Numbered from the stretch's first letter, positions 8,607-17,374 are shown. The stretch is 64,000 bases of DNA from JALYXV01 sp963733505 (GCA_963733505.1 CAVTDW010000019.1:62001-126000), one strand, 5' to 3'. Notes: generated by a model not told the origin, from the letters alone. Program-made: numbers and translations.

Positions 8607-10510
8607 TGCTGTTGGAGACCATCGAGAGTCCCGCCGATCTGCGGGGGCTTGACGCCAATCAGCTGGCGCAGCTGGCATCGGAGATCCGGGAGTTCATCGT
8701 CCAGGCGGTGTCGGTCACGGCGGGCCATCTGGGTTCCAATCTGGGTGCGGTCGAACTCACCTTGGCCGTGCACCGGGCGTTCAACTCGCCCCGCGACGTC
8801 ATCTTGTGGGACACCGGCCACCAGGCGTACACCCACAAAATCGTGACCGGTCGCCGGGCGGCCTTCGCCACGCTGCGCCAGGCGGGCGGCCTTTCGGGTT
8901 ACCCGTCGCGCTCAGAGTCGGCCCACGATTGGGTCGAGAACAGCCACGCCTCCACCATCTTGTCCTACGCCCACGGGGTGGCGGCAGCCATCGAACGTTC
9001 CAGCGCCCCCGACCGCAAGGTCGTGGCGGTCATCGGCGACGGTTCGCTGACCGGGGGCATGGCCTACGAGGGCCTCAACAACCTGGGACATTCCGGCAGC
9101 CGGGTCGTGGTGGTCCTCAACGACAACGGCCGGTCCTACGCCCCGACGGTGTCGCGACTGTCGGAGAGCCTGACCCGCATCCGCCTTCACCCTGGCCTGA
9201 AGTCGATTCGCTCCAAGCTGGAAGAAGCCCTTCGCGTCCTGCCCGCCGTCGGGCCATTGGCCTACTCCAGCCTGCAGGGCATGTACTCCGCCATCCGCGA
9301 GGTGGTCGAACCGCCCGCCTTCTTCGAAAGCCTGGGCGTGCGTTATGTCGGCCCAGTCGACGGCCACGACGTCCTGAGCCTCGAGCACACGCTTCGCCAG
9401 GCGGCGGACTTCGATGGCCCGATCGTGATCCACGTCCTGACCCACAAAGGCCGGGGCTACGCCCCCGCCGAGGACGACGACGAGAAGTGCCTGCACGACG
9501 CACCGGTATTCGATCCCGCGGTCGGGCCGACCGAAGCCGAACGGGCCCCCAAGGGCTACACCCAAGCCTTCAACGAGGCGATGCTCGGTATCGGGGAGGA
9601 TTTTCCCCAGGTCGTCGCCATCACCGCCGCCATGCCCGGCCCGACCGGCTTGCTCCCGTTCCAGGCCCGCTGGCCGGACCGGTTCTTCGACGTGGGCATT
9701 GCCGAGGGCCACGCCGTGACCTCCGCCGCCGGCATGGCCATGGGCGGGTTGCGGCCCGTGGTGGCGGTGTACTCCACGTTCTTCAGCCGGGCCTTCGACC
9801 AGGCCAACCTCGACGTCGGCCTCCACGGCCTTCCGGTGGTGTTCGCCCTGGATCGGGCGGGGATCACGGGCGACGACGGGCCCAGCCACCACGGCGTGCT
9901 CGACCTGGCGCTCGGCCTCAGGATCCCGGGGCTCACCATTTTCGCTCCTTCGTCCAACGCCGAGATGGCGGTCATGCTGCGCTCGGCCTTGTACCTCGAC
10001 GGACCGGCGGTGGTGCGCTACCCCAAGGGTGCGGCCCGGGTCGTGCCGGCCACTCAGGTGGGTTCGGGGCTTGCAGCCCGGCAGGTCACCGCGGGCGGCG
10101 ACGAGGTGTGCCTGCTGGCCGTGGGCAAGATGGTCGAGGCGGCCGAAGATGCGGCGGCGTTGCTGGCCGTCGACGGGATCCGCGCCACCATCTGGGACGT
10201 GCGGGTGGTGCGCCCCCTCGACCCGGCGATGATCGCCGACGCCGCCCGACACGATCTGGTCGTGACCATCGAGGACGGTGTGCGTGAAGGCGGCGCCGGG
10301 GCGTTCATCGGCCAGACCATCGCCGACCTGGCCGACCCCCCCAGGCGCCCGACGCCGCCGGTGCTGGTGCTCGGCACGCCGACCGCCTTCATCCCCCACG
10401 GCAAGCCGGCCGCCATCCACGCCCAGCTCGGACTCGACGGTCCCGGCATCGCCGCGGCCGCCATAGGGGCGTTGAGAAACGCCGAGGCTTCGGCGTCGGT
10501 CACCGACTGA
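8606..10510 (+). CDS. dxs: 1-deoxy-D-xylulose-5-phosphate synthase
   Basis: First enzyme of the MEP isoprenoid pathway: joins pyruvate and glyceraldehyde 3-phosphate using thiamine diphosphate. The 634-residue protein is of normal length and shows DTGHQAYTHKI, the ThDP/Mg motif GDGSLTGGMAYEGLNN, the central segment GVRYVGPVDGHD, the pyrimidine-domain DVGIAEGHAVT, and DRAGITGDDGPSHHG. The ATG overlaps the stop of the 41-codon ORF. It sits at the end of a polyprenyl/lipid gene block, consistent with isoprenoid supply. Confidence 0.97.
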   Translation: MLLETIESPADLRGLDANQLAQLASEIREFIVQAVSVTAGHLGSNLGAVELTLAVHRAFNSPRDVILWDTGHQAYTHKIVTGRRAAFATLRQAGGLSGYPSRSESAHDWVENSHASTILSYAHGVAAAIERSSAPDRKVVAVIGDGSLTGGMAYEGLNNLGHSGSRVVVVLNDNGRSYAPTVSRLSESLTRIRLHPGLKSIRSKLEEALRVLPAVGPLAYSSLQGMYSAIREVVEPPAFFESLGVRYVGPVDGHDVLSLEHTLRQAADFDGPIVIHVLTHKGRGYAPAEDDDEKCLHDAPVFDPAVGPTEAERAPKGYTQAFNEAMLGIGEDFPQVVAITAAMPGPTGLLPFQARWPDRFFDVGIAEGHAVTSAAGMAMGGLRPVVAVYSTFFSRAFDQANLDVGLHGLPVVFALDRAGITGDDGPSHHGVLDLALGLRIPGLTIFAPSSNAEMAVMLRSALYLDGPAVVRYPKGAARVVPATQVGSGLAARQVTAGGDEVCLLAVGKMVEAAEDAAALLAVDGIRATIWDVRVVRPLDPAMIADAARHDLVVTIEDGVREGGAGAFIGQTIADLADPPRRPTPPVLVLGTPTAFIPHGKPAAIHAQLGLDGPGIAAAAIGALRNAEASASVTD

Positions 10511-10529
10511 CCCCGGAATCGCCCACGCC

Positions 10530-11282
10530 GTGAGCTCCTCGGCCTCGTCCATGCAACGGGCGTCGCTCCTCGAACACCTTCGGGGTGACAGCGCCGCGTT
10601 GGCGGCCGCGGCCGAGCGGTCACCAGCGGCGGCCATTGCGTCGTGCCCCGAGTGGGACATGACCGCTCTGCTGACCCATGTCGCCGGGGTGCACGAATGG
10701 GTCGCGCACATTGTGCGCACCCGATCCCCGGTATACGTCAAGCGCCAGACCACGGCCCCCGAGGGTCCCGACGCCACGCGCGAGTGGTTCGAGCGAGCTG
10801 CGGCCCAACTGCTGGAGGCGCTCGAGGGGATCGATCCCGACGAGCCGGTCTGGAACTGGTTCGACCGCGGCCCGGCACCGGCGCGCTTCTGGGTGCGGCG
10901 TATGGCCCATGAGACGGCGGTTCACCGCTGGGACGGCGAGGCGGGTGCGGGGGATCCGAATCCGATCGCGCCCGACCTGGCGGTGGACGGGATCGACGAG
11001 TTCCTGGGCTTCGTCGGGCTCTGGCTGGCCCGCCAGCCGGTCGCCAACCTGGCGGGATCGCTTCATCTTCACGCCACTGACATCGACGGCGAGTGGTCGA
11101 TCGACGTATGGCCCGACCGCTTGGAACACCGCCACGAGCACCGCAAGGCGGACGCCGCGATTCGGGGGCCGGTCTCGGATCTACAGCTGTGGATGCTCAA
11201 CCGGATCCCGGCCGACGCCCCCAACCTGCAGGTGTTCGGCGACCGGGCGATCATCGAGGCTTGGCGCCAGTTGCAGTTCTGA
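10530..11282 (+). CDS. Maleylpyruvate isomerase-family (MDMPI/DinB-like) protein
   Basis: A 250-residue protein of the mycothiol-dependent maleylpyruvate isomerase family. The N-terminal four-helix DinB-like half has the typical CPEWDMTALLTHVAGVHEW (metal-binding His in this segment) and RMAHETAVHRWDGE (two more His); the C-terminal half carries the MDMPI_C domain. Such proteins use mycothiol, the actinobacterial thiol, so the family supports the lineage call. It starts with GTG; an ATG seven codons later is the alternative. Its last 100 bases overlap the 3' end of the HMCES gene on the other strand. Confidence 0.87.
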   Translation: MSSSASSMQRASLLEHLRGDSAALAAAAERSPAAAIASCPEWDMTALLTHVAGVHEWVAHIVRTRSPVYVKRQTTAPEGPDATREWFERAAAQLLEALEGIDPDEPVWNWFDRGPAPARFWVRRMAHETAVHRWDGEAGAGDPNPIAPDLAVDGIDEFLGFVGLWLARQPVANLAGSLHLHATDIDGEWSIDVWPDRLEHRHEHRKADAAIRGPVSDLQLWMLNRIPADAPNLQVFGDRAIIEAWRQLQF

Positions 11283-12035
11283 CGGCCCAGCCCCGAAGCC
11301 GGGGGGCGGGGGCAGCGGCTCCACCAGCTCGGGCCCCTCGTTGGCCACGTCGTTGACCCGGGTGCTCACGGGGTAGGCCTCCAGGTCACGCGACGCCGAC
11401 GGCACCAGAAGGCCCTGGATGGCGGCGAGGTCGGTGACGCCGGGGTCCAGCCATGTATCCCAGGCCGCGGCGGGCAGGATGACCGGCATGCGGTCGTGGA
11501 TCGGCGCCACCAGGTCGTTGGCCGCGGTCGTGATGATGACGCAGCTTCGGATGGGCTCGGCATCGGGCTGGCCCTTGGGCCGCCAGAACTCCCACAGCCC
11601 TGCGAACGCCAGTGGGCTCCCGTCTTTGTGGCGGATGATGTAGGGCAGCTTGTTCTTCTTCTTCGCCTTGCCCTTGGCGTCGCCGTCGCGTACCTGCCAT
11701 TCGTAGAAGGCGTCGGCGGGAATGATGCAGCGGCGCCTGGTCAGCGCCCCCTTGTAGGCATTCTTGGTCTCGATCCCCTCGGCCCGGGCGTTGATCATCT
11801 TGTTGCCGGCCGACGGATCCTTCGCCCAGTACGGGATCAGCCCCCAACGAAAGGCGCCGAGCTGCCGGCGGGGACTTTCCCCATCTTCTGTTGGTCGCCG
11901 TTCGGCCACTGCGTACACGTCCTGGGTGGGGGCGACGTTGTAGCGCAGCGGGAGTTCGTCGACCTTCACGTCGTCGACGGCGAACACCTTGGCCAGGTCC
12001 GCCGGCGCCGACGTGGAGGTGTAGCGGCCGCACAT
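11181..12035 (-). CDS. HMCES/YedK-type SOS response-associated protein
   Basis: Binds abasic sites in single-stranded DNA by a thiazolidine crosslink through its second residue. The 284-residue protein starts MCGRYT, so Cys2 is present, and has the family's RYNVAPTQDV, NARAEGIETK, RRCIIPADAFYEW (catalytic Glu and nearby residues) and AFAGLWEFW segments. Homologues usually end soon after the segment matching VSTRVNDVANEGPELVEP. Here about 45 more residues follow, read antisense to the MDMPI gene, so the tail is probably the result of a lost stop or a base error near 11310. Confidence 0.9.
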   Translation of the reverse strand: MCGRYTSTSAPADLAKVFAVDDVKVDELPLRYNVAPTQDVYAVAERRPTEDGESPRRQLGAFRWGLIPYWAKDPSAGNKMINARAEGIETKNAYKGALTRRRCIIPADAFYEWQVRDGDAKGKAKKKNKLPYIIRHKDGSPLAFAGLWEFWRPKGQPDAEPIRSCVIITTAANDLVAPIHDRMPVILPAAAWDTWLDPGVTDLAAIQGLLVPSASRDLEAYPVSTRVNDVANEGPELVEPLPPPPGFGAGPSELQLAPSLDDRPVAEHLQVGGVGRDPVEHPQL

Positions 12036-12045
12036 GGCGTCGAAG

Positions 12046-12251
12046 CTACGCGGCGCTGGCGGCGCGGGAATAGCCGTGCGCCACCTTGGCGGCCAGCATC
12101 TGGCGTTGCGCCTCGGCCAGGGTCAGGCGGCCGGTGCAGACCTGGGCGTGGAGGCTGTTCTCCAGCGTGTCGTCGGGGACCGAGAAGGTGTGGGGCTCGG
12201 GGAACAAGTTGACGGCCGAGGCGGCGGCGCCGCCGATTTCGAGGGCGATCA
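12046..12251 (-). pseudogene. 3' fragment of a split HNH-like lipoprotein gene
   Basis: This stretch encodes the C-terminal part of the same family as the lipoprotein at 17371-17967: IALEIGGAAASAVNLFPE, then TLENSLHAQVCTGRLTLAEA, ending with a stop at 12046. It has no start of its own. The missing front half lies about 6.4 kb away at 18666-19111 on the same strand, and the two join cleanly across a conserved DHL/IALEIGG motif. An inserted element fills the space between them. The intact gene would have run from next to the DUF2277 gene to next to the HMCES gene. Confidence 0.8.
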
Positions 12252-12296
12252 CGTGTAATCGGAGGGACACGACCCGCGTCTTTGATGTAGGTCGTA

Positions 12297-13571
12297 GTGA
12301 TTCGGGAGCTTGAGCATCCACCGTTGACGACGAGTAATCCGGTACGTTCCGCCAACGTGGCCGACGTAGAGGCCTGCAGGATCGGGCCCTCCTCCGCTTG
12401 TCAGACCGCCGGGTCGATCTGGATGGCGGTGACCGGACCTGGACCGTCGTCGGCCCGACCATCTGCCGGTGGCGCCGGTCGAGCAGTGGTTGGAGTACCT
12501 GCGGACGGCGCGGGCGGCGTCGCCCATACGGTCCGGTCGTACGCCCGCGGCTTGGCCCTGTGGTGGTCGTTCCTGCTTGAACACGAGTTGCCGTGGGACA
12601 AGCCCGACGTGGGGAAGGTCGGGACGTTCGTCACCTGGTTGCGGACCGGCGACAGCCCGGCGGCGCGAAGCACCTTGCGCGTTGAGCGTCCTCCGAGCGA
12701 GGACACGATCTCGGTGAGAGTCAAGGCCGTCCAGTCGTTCTACGCCTTCCATCTGCCCGGCTCGACGTGGTGGCAGGACCAACGGCCGTTCACTCGCCCC
12801 CGGTGGAGCGCCTACAAGCCGATGCTGGCCCATCTGGCCCGGCCGCTGCCCCGGTCCGCGATCGGGTTGCGCCAGCGACGCCGGGTTGTCCCTCCGACCT
12901 TCACCCCGGCGCAGGTCGACCGGATCCTCCAGGCGAGCGCCACCTGGGACCCAGCCACCCGTCGCTGGGCCGGTTCCCTGCGGAACCGTCTCCTGTGGGC
13001 GGTGCTGGCCGGCACGGGAATGCGACTCGGCGAGGCGTTGGGTCTCCGCCACTGCGATTGGCGGACCAGCCGAGGCGATTTCGCCTCGGTGGTGATCGAG
13101 CCGCGCACCGATCATCCGCACGGGATGAGAGTCAAGAATTCCTCCGGGCGCCGGGTGTTGGTGAGCGACGAACTGGACCGGCTTTACGGCGACTACGTGG
13201 TCGAGTTGTGCGAACGGGGAGCAGCCGACCTCCCCGGGAGTTTCGACGACAGCTACATGTTCGTGAACCTCGAGCGGGAACCGCGGTTCCGGGCGATGCG
13301 GCCCGAGACGGTGTACGACGAGGTCGCCCGGCTGCACCGCCTGCTGACGGGCACGGTCCCGGCCGGTTGGACGCCGCATTGGTTCCGCCACACCCACGCC
13401 ACAGCCCTCCTGCTTTCGGGAGTCGACGCCGTGATCGTGGCCCGCCGGTTGGGCCACGCCGACGTGCAGACCACGTTGACGATCTACGCCCATGTGAATG
13501 AAGACGCCGAACTGCGGGCGTTGGACGGCTGGGCTCGCTGGGCGGGCCCCGGAGCGACCGGAAAGGAATAA
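12297..13571 (+). CDS. Tyrosine recombinase, first of trio (TnpA-like), frame broken near N-terminus
   Basis: A DNA strand-transfer recombinase with Arg in GTGMRLGEALGLR, His-x-x-Arg in HWFRHTHATALL, GH in ARRLGHADVQ and Tyr in LTIYAHVNE. The open frame from GTG 12297 is not natural at its front. The core-binding domain reads first in the frame DRTWTVVGP, then VAPVEQWLEYLRTARAASP, and only then in the main frame HTVRSYARGLALWWSFLLE. This implies a missing C in the run near 12453-12456 and another near 12523-12525. From about 12526 on the protein is complete. It ends one base before the second recombinase. Confidence 0.82.
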   Translation: MIRELEHPPLTTSNPVRSANVADVEACRIGPSSACQTAGSIWMAVTGPGPSSARPSAGGAGRAVVGVPADGAGGVAHTVRSYARGLALWWSFLLEHELPWDKPDVGKVGTFVTWLRTGDSPAARSTLRVERPPSEDTISVRVKAVQSFYAFHLPGSTWWQDQRPFTRPRWSAYKPMLAHLARPLPRSAIGLRQRRRVVPPTFTPAQVDRILQASATWDPATRRWAGSLRNRLLWAVLAGTGMRLGEALGLRHCDWRTSRGDFASVVIEPRTDHPHGMRVKNSSGRRVLVSDELDRLYGDYVVELCERGAADLPGSFDDSYMFVNLEREPRFRAMRPETVYDEVARLHRLLTGTVPAGWTPHWFRHTHATALLLSGVDAVIVARRLGHADVQTTLTIYAHVNEDAELRALDGWARWAGPGATGKE

Positions 13572-15746
13572 ATGAAAGCCAGCCCCTACCGCCAGGAGCA
13601 GATCGAAGCGTGCTTCGATCCCGAGATCCTCGCCGCCATGTGGGCCGAGGTTCCCCAGCCATTCCGTCTGACCCGATACCGCCACGACAACGTGCCCGCG
13701 GAATGGGCCTCCAGCTTCGCCCTGCGACCGCCGAACCCAGCCCGGGATACGAGCGATGTAGTCAACCTGGGGCGCCTGCCAGAGACGATGGCCCAAGAAA
13801 TGGCCTGGGCCATCTGGCGGATGGTCGTAGATCACGGCCGCATGGTGCTCTCCCCTTTCGAGACCATGCTGGTGCGAGTAGCCGATGTCGTCGACCGCCC
13901 GCCACCGGGAAGCGGACCGGTGCGGTCGCTGGTCGATCTGTCCCTGGCCCAGTGGGAACGCGAGATCGCCAAGGCCCACATTCGGCGGGGCTGCGTCGTC
14001 CGCCAGGCGCGCCCGCATGTGACCGCATTCAGAGCGTTCCACGAGCTGGTCAGCCTCCGCTACGACCGGCGCGAGTGGTGGCGCCGGGATGTGTGGAACC
14101 CCTCGGTCGACCACCGCATCCCGCTGAGGACCCACGAGCCCCACGGCCATCACGTGGTCAGCTTTCTTCCCATCACCCAGGGGTGGCTTCGGGAAGCGGC
14201 CAAATGGCATTGCAAGGTGTCCCTGGAGACAGGCCAGCTCACCTGGTCGAGCGTGATGATGCGTGTCGTCTCCCTTCAGCACTTCGACGCCTACCTGAGA
14301 ACCGTCGGCATCGACATCCCCTGGCTGGCCGACGGCGTCAGCGGCCCCCGAGCCGTCATGCTCGACTACCTCGGTCATCTCCGCCAACAGAAGCGGCAGA
14401 GCGGAGCCCGGCAGGGTCAACCCCTTTCCAACGGCTCCATCGCCCACCGATTGACCGACGTCGAGGTGTTCTACAACTGGATGACCACCGAACGCGAAAC
14501 GGCGGCGTTGGTCCTGGGACGCCAGTGGCTTGAGCTGGATACCAGGCACTTCCGATTCTTCCGATTCGGTGAGAAACCCCGTCACGCGTCGCAGGCGAAA
14601 GTGGAAAGCGGCGTGGCCGAACAGGTGATTGACGACGAGGCCCTCAGCCTCATCCTCGAGAAGGCCGAGCTCATCGGCCGGCCAGTCGACGACGGTGGCC
14701 TCGGCGACCCGCAAGCCATGAACATCCTGCTGCTCCTGGCCTTCACGGGGAGGCGGATCAACGAGATCCTTATGCTCGACTTCGATCCGCTGCTGCCGTT
14801 GGGCTGGGAGGGCGGAACCGATAAGGACCGCGAGTGGTTCGTCGCGAAGCTGCGTTACCAGCAGACCAAAATCCGCCAAGGCCCCGACACCATCCCCGTC
14901 GAGGCCGAAGTGGTGGCCATCATCAAAGCCCAACAGAAGTGGGCGCAGGAGTTCATGGTGAATCTGACCGGCCGTCGCGATCAGCCCCCACCCCGCTACC
15001 TCTTCGTCGCCCGCCGACGAAACCACAACGGCGCCCGCCACTACCCCGTCGGCTCGATCAGCACCTTGTTCACCAACTACGCGGCCAAGATCGACGCCCG
15101 CGACCAGGCAGGGCATCTGATCGACATCTCCCGGACCCACCGCTTCCGGCACACCCGGGCCACCACCCTCATCAACCGTGGCGTCCAGCTGCCAGTCCTG
15201 ATGCGCTACATGGGCCACGCCTTCCCATCGATGACCCTGCACTACGCCCACATCGCAGCGTCGACCGAAGAGCGAGCCTTCGTCCGGTTCCAGAAAGTCA
15301 CCAGCGACGGCCGGCCGTTGGACATCGACCCACGGGACCTCTACGACATGATCCAGCTGATGGCCGACGCCGATCGGATGCTGCCCAACGGCGTCTGCCT
15401 CCTGCCGCCCAAGATGGCTTGCGACCGAGGCAACGCCTGCCTCACGTGCCCGAAGTTCGCCACCGACCGCGCCTACCACGACGCTCACGTCGCCCAGCTC
15501 CACGCCATCAGCGAACTCATCGAGCAACGCCAAGGCGAGTTCCTGACCAAGCACGGCGCCCCGATGTCCGAAGACAACATCTGGCTGGCCGGCCGCCGCC
15601 AAGAACAGGCCGCCCTGCGAACGATCATCGCGACCCTCGACGCCCAAGCCGCCGAGGATGCACGGGCCATCCGCGGCGCCGGGGCAGGTGCCAAAGGCGA
15701 ACAGCCAGTGACTCTAGACCTCGACCGGCACCGGAGGACGGCATGA
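13572..15746 (+). CDS. Large tyrosine recombinase, second of trio (TnpB-like)
   Basis: A 724-residue tyrosine recombinase. The catalytic domain in the second half shows Arg in LLLLAFTGRRINEIL, His-x-x-Arg in RTHRFRHTRATTLI, GH in MRYMGHAFPSMT and the nucleophile Tyr in LHYAHIAAS. After it comes a Cys-rich tail (CLLPPKMACDRGNACLTCP), probably a zinc site, which is typical of the larger partner in Tn554-type pairs. The N-terminal 350 residues are a long DNA-binding region. It starts directly after the first recombinase stop and overlaps the third gene by ATGA. The reading frame is intact. Confidence 0.9.
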   Translation: MKASPYRQEQIEACFDPEILAAMWAEVPQPFRLTRYRHDNVPAEWASSFALRPPNPARDTSDVVNLGRLPETMAQEMAWAIWRMVVDHGRMVLSPFETMLVRVADVVDRPPPGSGPVRSLVDLSLAQWEREIAKAHIRRGCVVRQARPHVTAFRAFHELVSLRYDRREWWRRDVWNPSVDHRIPLRTHEPHGHHVVSFLPITQGWLREAAKWHCKVSLETGQLTWSSVMMRVVSLQHFDAYLRTVGIDIPWLADGVSGPRAVMLDYLGHLRQQKRQSGARQGQPLSNGSIAHRLTDVEVFYNWMTTERETAALVLGRQWLELDTRHFRFFRFGEKPRHASQAKVESGVAEQVIDDEALSLILEKAELIGRPVDDGGLGDPQAMNILLLLAFTGRRINEILMLDFDPLLPLGWEGGTDKDREWFVAKLRYQQTKIRQGPDTIPVEAEVVAIIKAQQKWAQEFMVNLTGRRDQPPPRYLFVARRRNHNGARHYPVGSISTLFTNYAAKIDARDQAGHLIDISRTHRFRHTRATTLINRGVQLPVLMRYMGHAFPSMTLHYAHIAASTEERAFVRFQKVTSDGRPLDIDPRDLYDMIQLMADADRMLPNGVCLLPPKMACDRGNACLTCPKFATDRAYHDAHVAQLHAISELIEQRQGEFLTKHGAPMSEDNIWLAGRRQEQAALRTIIATLDAQAAEDARAIRGAGAGAKGEQPVTLDLDRHRRTA

Positions 15747-16162
15747 CCGTCGACGCCGAGACCCGCGCCGACACGCTGCGACAAGCCGCTCAGGCCAAAC
15801 GCACCCGGGCTACCGCCAAGGCCGACCTGGCCATCAAAACCATGACCAAGAGCGGCCAGGCGATCGACTTCCGCAACGTGGCCCGCACCGCCGGCGTGTC
15901 CGTCGATTTCCTCTATCGCAACCCGGAGCTCCGGGCTCGGATCGAACGTCTCCGGGCCCAACATCGTCCGCCGGCGCCCGCAGCGACCACCGACGCCGAG
16001 TCCTCCTCCACCAGTCAGACCATACGGTTGCTCACCGCCCGCCTGACAGAGGAGAAACGGCTTCACCACGAGGACGTCACGACGCTTCGAGCCGAGCTCG
16101 CAGCCCTTCACGGAGAACTCCTCCGGCTCAGAAGGAGTCCAGCAACTAGCGGAAGCTCCTAG
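15743..16162 (+). CDS. DUF6262 family protein (TnpC-like), third of trio
   Basis: A 139-residue protein starting MTVDAETRADTLRQAAQAKR at an ATG that overlaps the second recombinase stop by four bases. A helix-turn-helix-like segment (FRNVARTAGVSVDFLYRNPE) is followed by ELRARIERLR and a C-terminal coiled coil (LTEEKRLHHEDVTTLRAELA). This is the arrangement of DUF6262/TnpC proteins found next to paired tyrosine recombinases, where TnpC of Tn554 influences the efficiency or orientation of insertion. The same frame is open far upstream, but that part only shadows the recombinase gene. Confidence 0.85.
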   Translation: MTVDAETRADTLRQAAQAKRTRATAKADLAIKTMTKSGQAIDFRNVARTAGVSVDFLYRNPELRARIERLRAQHRPPAPAATTDAESSSTSQTIRLLTARLTEEKRLHHEDVTTLRAELAALHGELLRLRRSPATSGSS

Positions 16163-16264
16163 CGAAGGGGTTACGCCCAGCTGGTCCGCTACCTCGCTGC
16201 CAACACGCGCTTGACGTTTATTCTCCCTGGTCTCAGGTTGCCCGAATGTTACGCTCCAAAATGG

Positions 16265-16480
16265 ATGACCACGGACATAAGCCCGGAGGATCGGGACGAG
16301 CAGTTCCGGCGAGAACTGAAGGACGGCTTCGCCATGTTTCCCAACGAAGATGCAACCGTCGAGGAAGTCCACTTCGAGGGCGAGTATCCCGACGTGTTGG
16401 TCCAGGTGATATTCCGTGAGGTCAACGTCCCACCCCCCGTTGACCCACAAGTTCGACACTGCGCTACCCAGTCTCATTGA
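16265..16480 (+). CDS. Small acidic protein of unknown function (element cargo)
   Basis: A 71-residue ORF beginning MTTDISPEDRDEQFRRELKD, rich in acidic residues up to VLVQVIFREV, after which the end (PPPVDPQVRHCATQSH) looks out of frame. The next ORF in another frame (16416-16769) picks up immediately with a protein-like sequence. The two may therefore be one gene of about 150 residues broken by a one-base error near 16430-16450. No family is recognised. GC is lower here than in the flanks. Confidence 0.45.
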   Translation: MTTDISPEDRDEQFRRELKDGFAMFPNEDATVEEVHFEGEYPDVLVQVIFREVNVPPPVDPQVRHCATQSH

Positions 16481-16769
16481 GGACCTGGAAGGGCCATCCG
16501 CCGACTTCGAGCTCCCGCTGAACTCTCTGGCGTATGCGATCGTTATCGACGTTACCTTGAACCCAGCGTGGCAAGGCATCGTGGATAGGGCCGATCAAAG
16601 TGTCGGCTTCTGGCCGTGGTTCACCTTCGACGGGCCGACCGGCAAATCGCCGCGGCCACGAGTGCGCCAGGACGCGTTCGGTTGCAAGGTGAAGATCGAG
16701 TGCGTCACCCATAACGGGTTGGTGCGGAGGGGTTCGCTTGCGCCACGATTTCTCTGCAAAGGCATCTAG
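16416..16769 (+). CDS. Hypothetical protein, possibly second half of the preceding gene
   Basis: An ORF of up to 117 residues. The part from FDTALPSLIEDLEGPSADFE through LAYAIVIDVTLNPAWQGIVD looks protein-like, with an amphipathic pattern; the first dozen residues do not. It overlaps the end of the preceding small ORF in a different frame, so a single frame-broken gene is the simplest reading. Its final bases overlap the end of the minus-strand ORF 16705-17223. No function is recognised. Confidence 0.4.
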   Translation: MRSTSHPPLTHKFDTALPSLIEDLEGPSADFELPLNSLAYAIVIDVTLNPAWQGIVDRADQSVGFWPWFTFDGPTGKSPRPRVRQDAFGCKVKIECVTHNGLVRRGSLAPRFLCKGI

Positions 16770-17223
16770 CAGCCCATACAGCCGATTGGGTTCTCCGAGC
16801 GCCGCCGCGTGCTGTCGGAGTCGCCATCAGATATTGCCCCAAAGCCGGCATTTCTTGCCACGCGAAGCCGCGCACAAGGCCTGTCCATCCCCACCCCGGC
16901 CTCGTCGTCCAAGTTTGATCAGTCGAGGAGGCGGCAAACGAACTACGGCTCTCGGCTTGGGTCACAGAAACCGCGGCGACGTTGTATCGGCTCGGAGGGT
17001 GTCCCTCAAGCCACCATCCCCGCCCACCGTGAGCGGGACGTTCAGGCCGCCCGGCGTCCCACTCGAGTGGTGGTCGGGTGTCGCTGCGCACAACGACAAG
17101 AAGTCCGTCGGGTTCGATGCGAAAGCGTGGCTGTCCGAGCACCCTCTTCGGCCCGAACAGCAATCGGCCTTCTTCGATCGAGAATCCCCGCCAGGTTGCG
17201 CGGTCGAACTCCCGGCTAGACAT
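16705..17223 (-). CDS. Hypothetical protein, third ORF of overlapping cargo unit
   Basis: A 172-residue ORF beginning MSSREFDRATWRGFSIEEGR. The first 45 residues, to PRFRIEPDGLLVVVR, look like genuine protein; the rest is Arg/Gly/Thr-rich and less convincing. Its ATG overlaps the stop of the 52-codon ORF upstream (ATGTCTAG), which in turn overlaps the HNH-like lipoprotein gene, so the three form a coupled unit. Alternatively this and the 52-codon ORF are one gene broken by a frameshift. No family recognised. Confidence 0.42.
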   Translation of the reverse strand: MSSREFDRATWRGFSIEEGRLLFGPKRVLGQPRFRIEPDGLLVVVRSDTRPPLEWDAGRPERPAHGGRGWWLEGHPPSRYNVAAVSVTQAESRSSFAASSTDQTWTTRPGWGWTGLVRGFAWQEMPALGQYLMATPTARGGARRTQSAVWAARCLCREIVAQANPSAPTRYG

Positions 17224-17374
17224 TGAACACCAGCGCGTTGAAGAGCCCGCAAGTATTCCCGGCGAGATCGCTTGGGTCAACTAACAAAGGAATACCGCCC
17301 GAAGAACTGGCCTTTGTCTGCGGCACCTTGAAGGGCGGCCACGTTTCAAACTGGCGGCCCGGATCCGGCTTCAT
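17216..17374 (-). CDS. 52-residue hypothetical protein between two overlapping ORFs
   Basis: Starts MKPDPGRQFETWPPF and ends CGLFNALVFNV. The ATG overlaps the stop of the HNH-like lipoprotein gene by four bases (ATGA at 17371-17374), and its own stop overlaps the start of the next ORF. Such tight double overlap supports real translation despite the small size. It has no signal peptide and no recognised motif. Context suggests it works with the lipoprotein, or is the front of the following ORF in a broken gene. Confidence 0.42.
   Translation of the reverse strand: MKPDPGRQFETWPPFKVPQTKASSSGGIPLLVDPSDLAGNTCGLFNALVFNV

Noticed and set aside
12283..12288. GATGTA, the Tn554 core sequence, as the left end of the element
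   Set aside because: The protein join of the interrupted gene puts the left junction about 30 bases earlier; a six-base match is expected by chance.
14834..15742. Long open frame upstream of the DUF6262 start
   Set aside because: It overlaps the second recombinase in another frame and is Arg/Pro-rich; the ATGA overlap at 15743 marks the real start.
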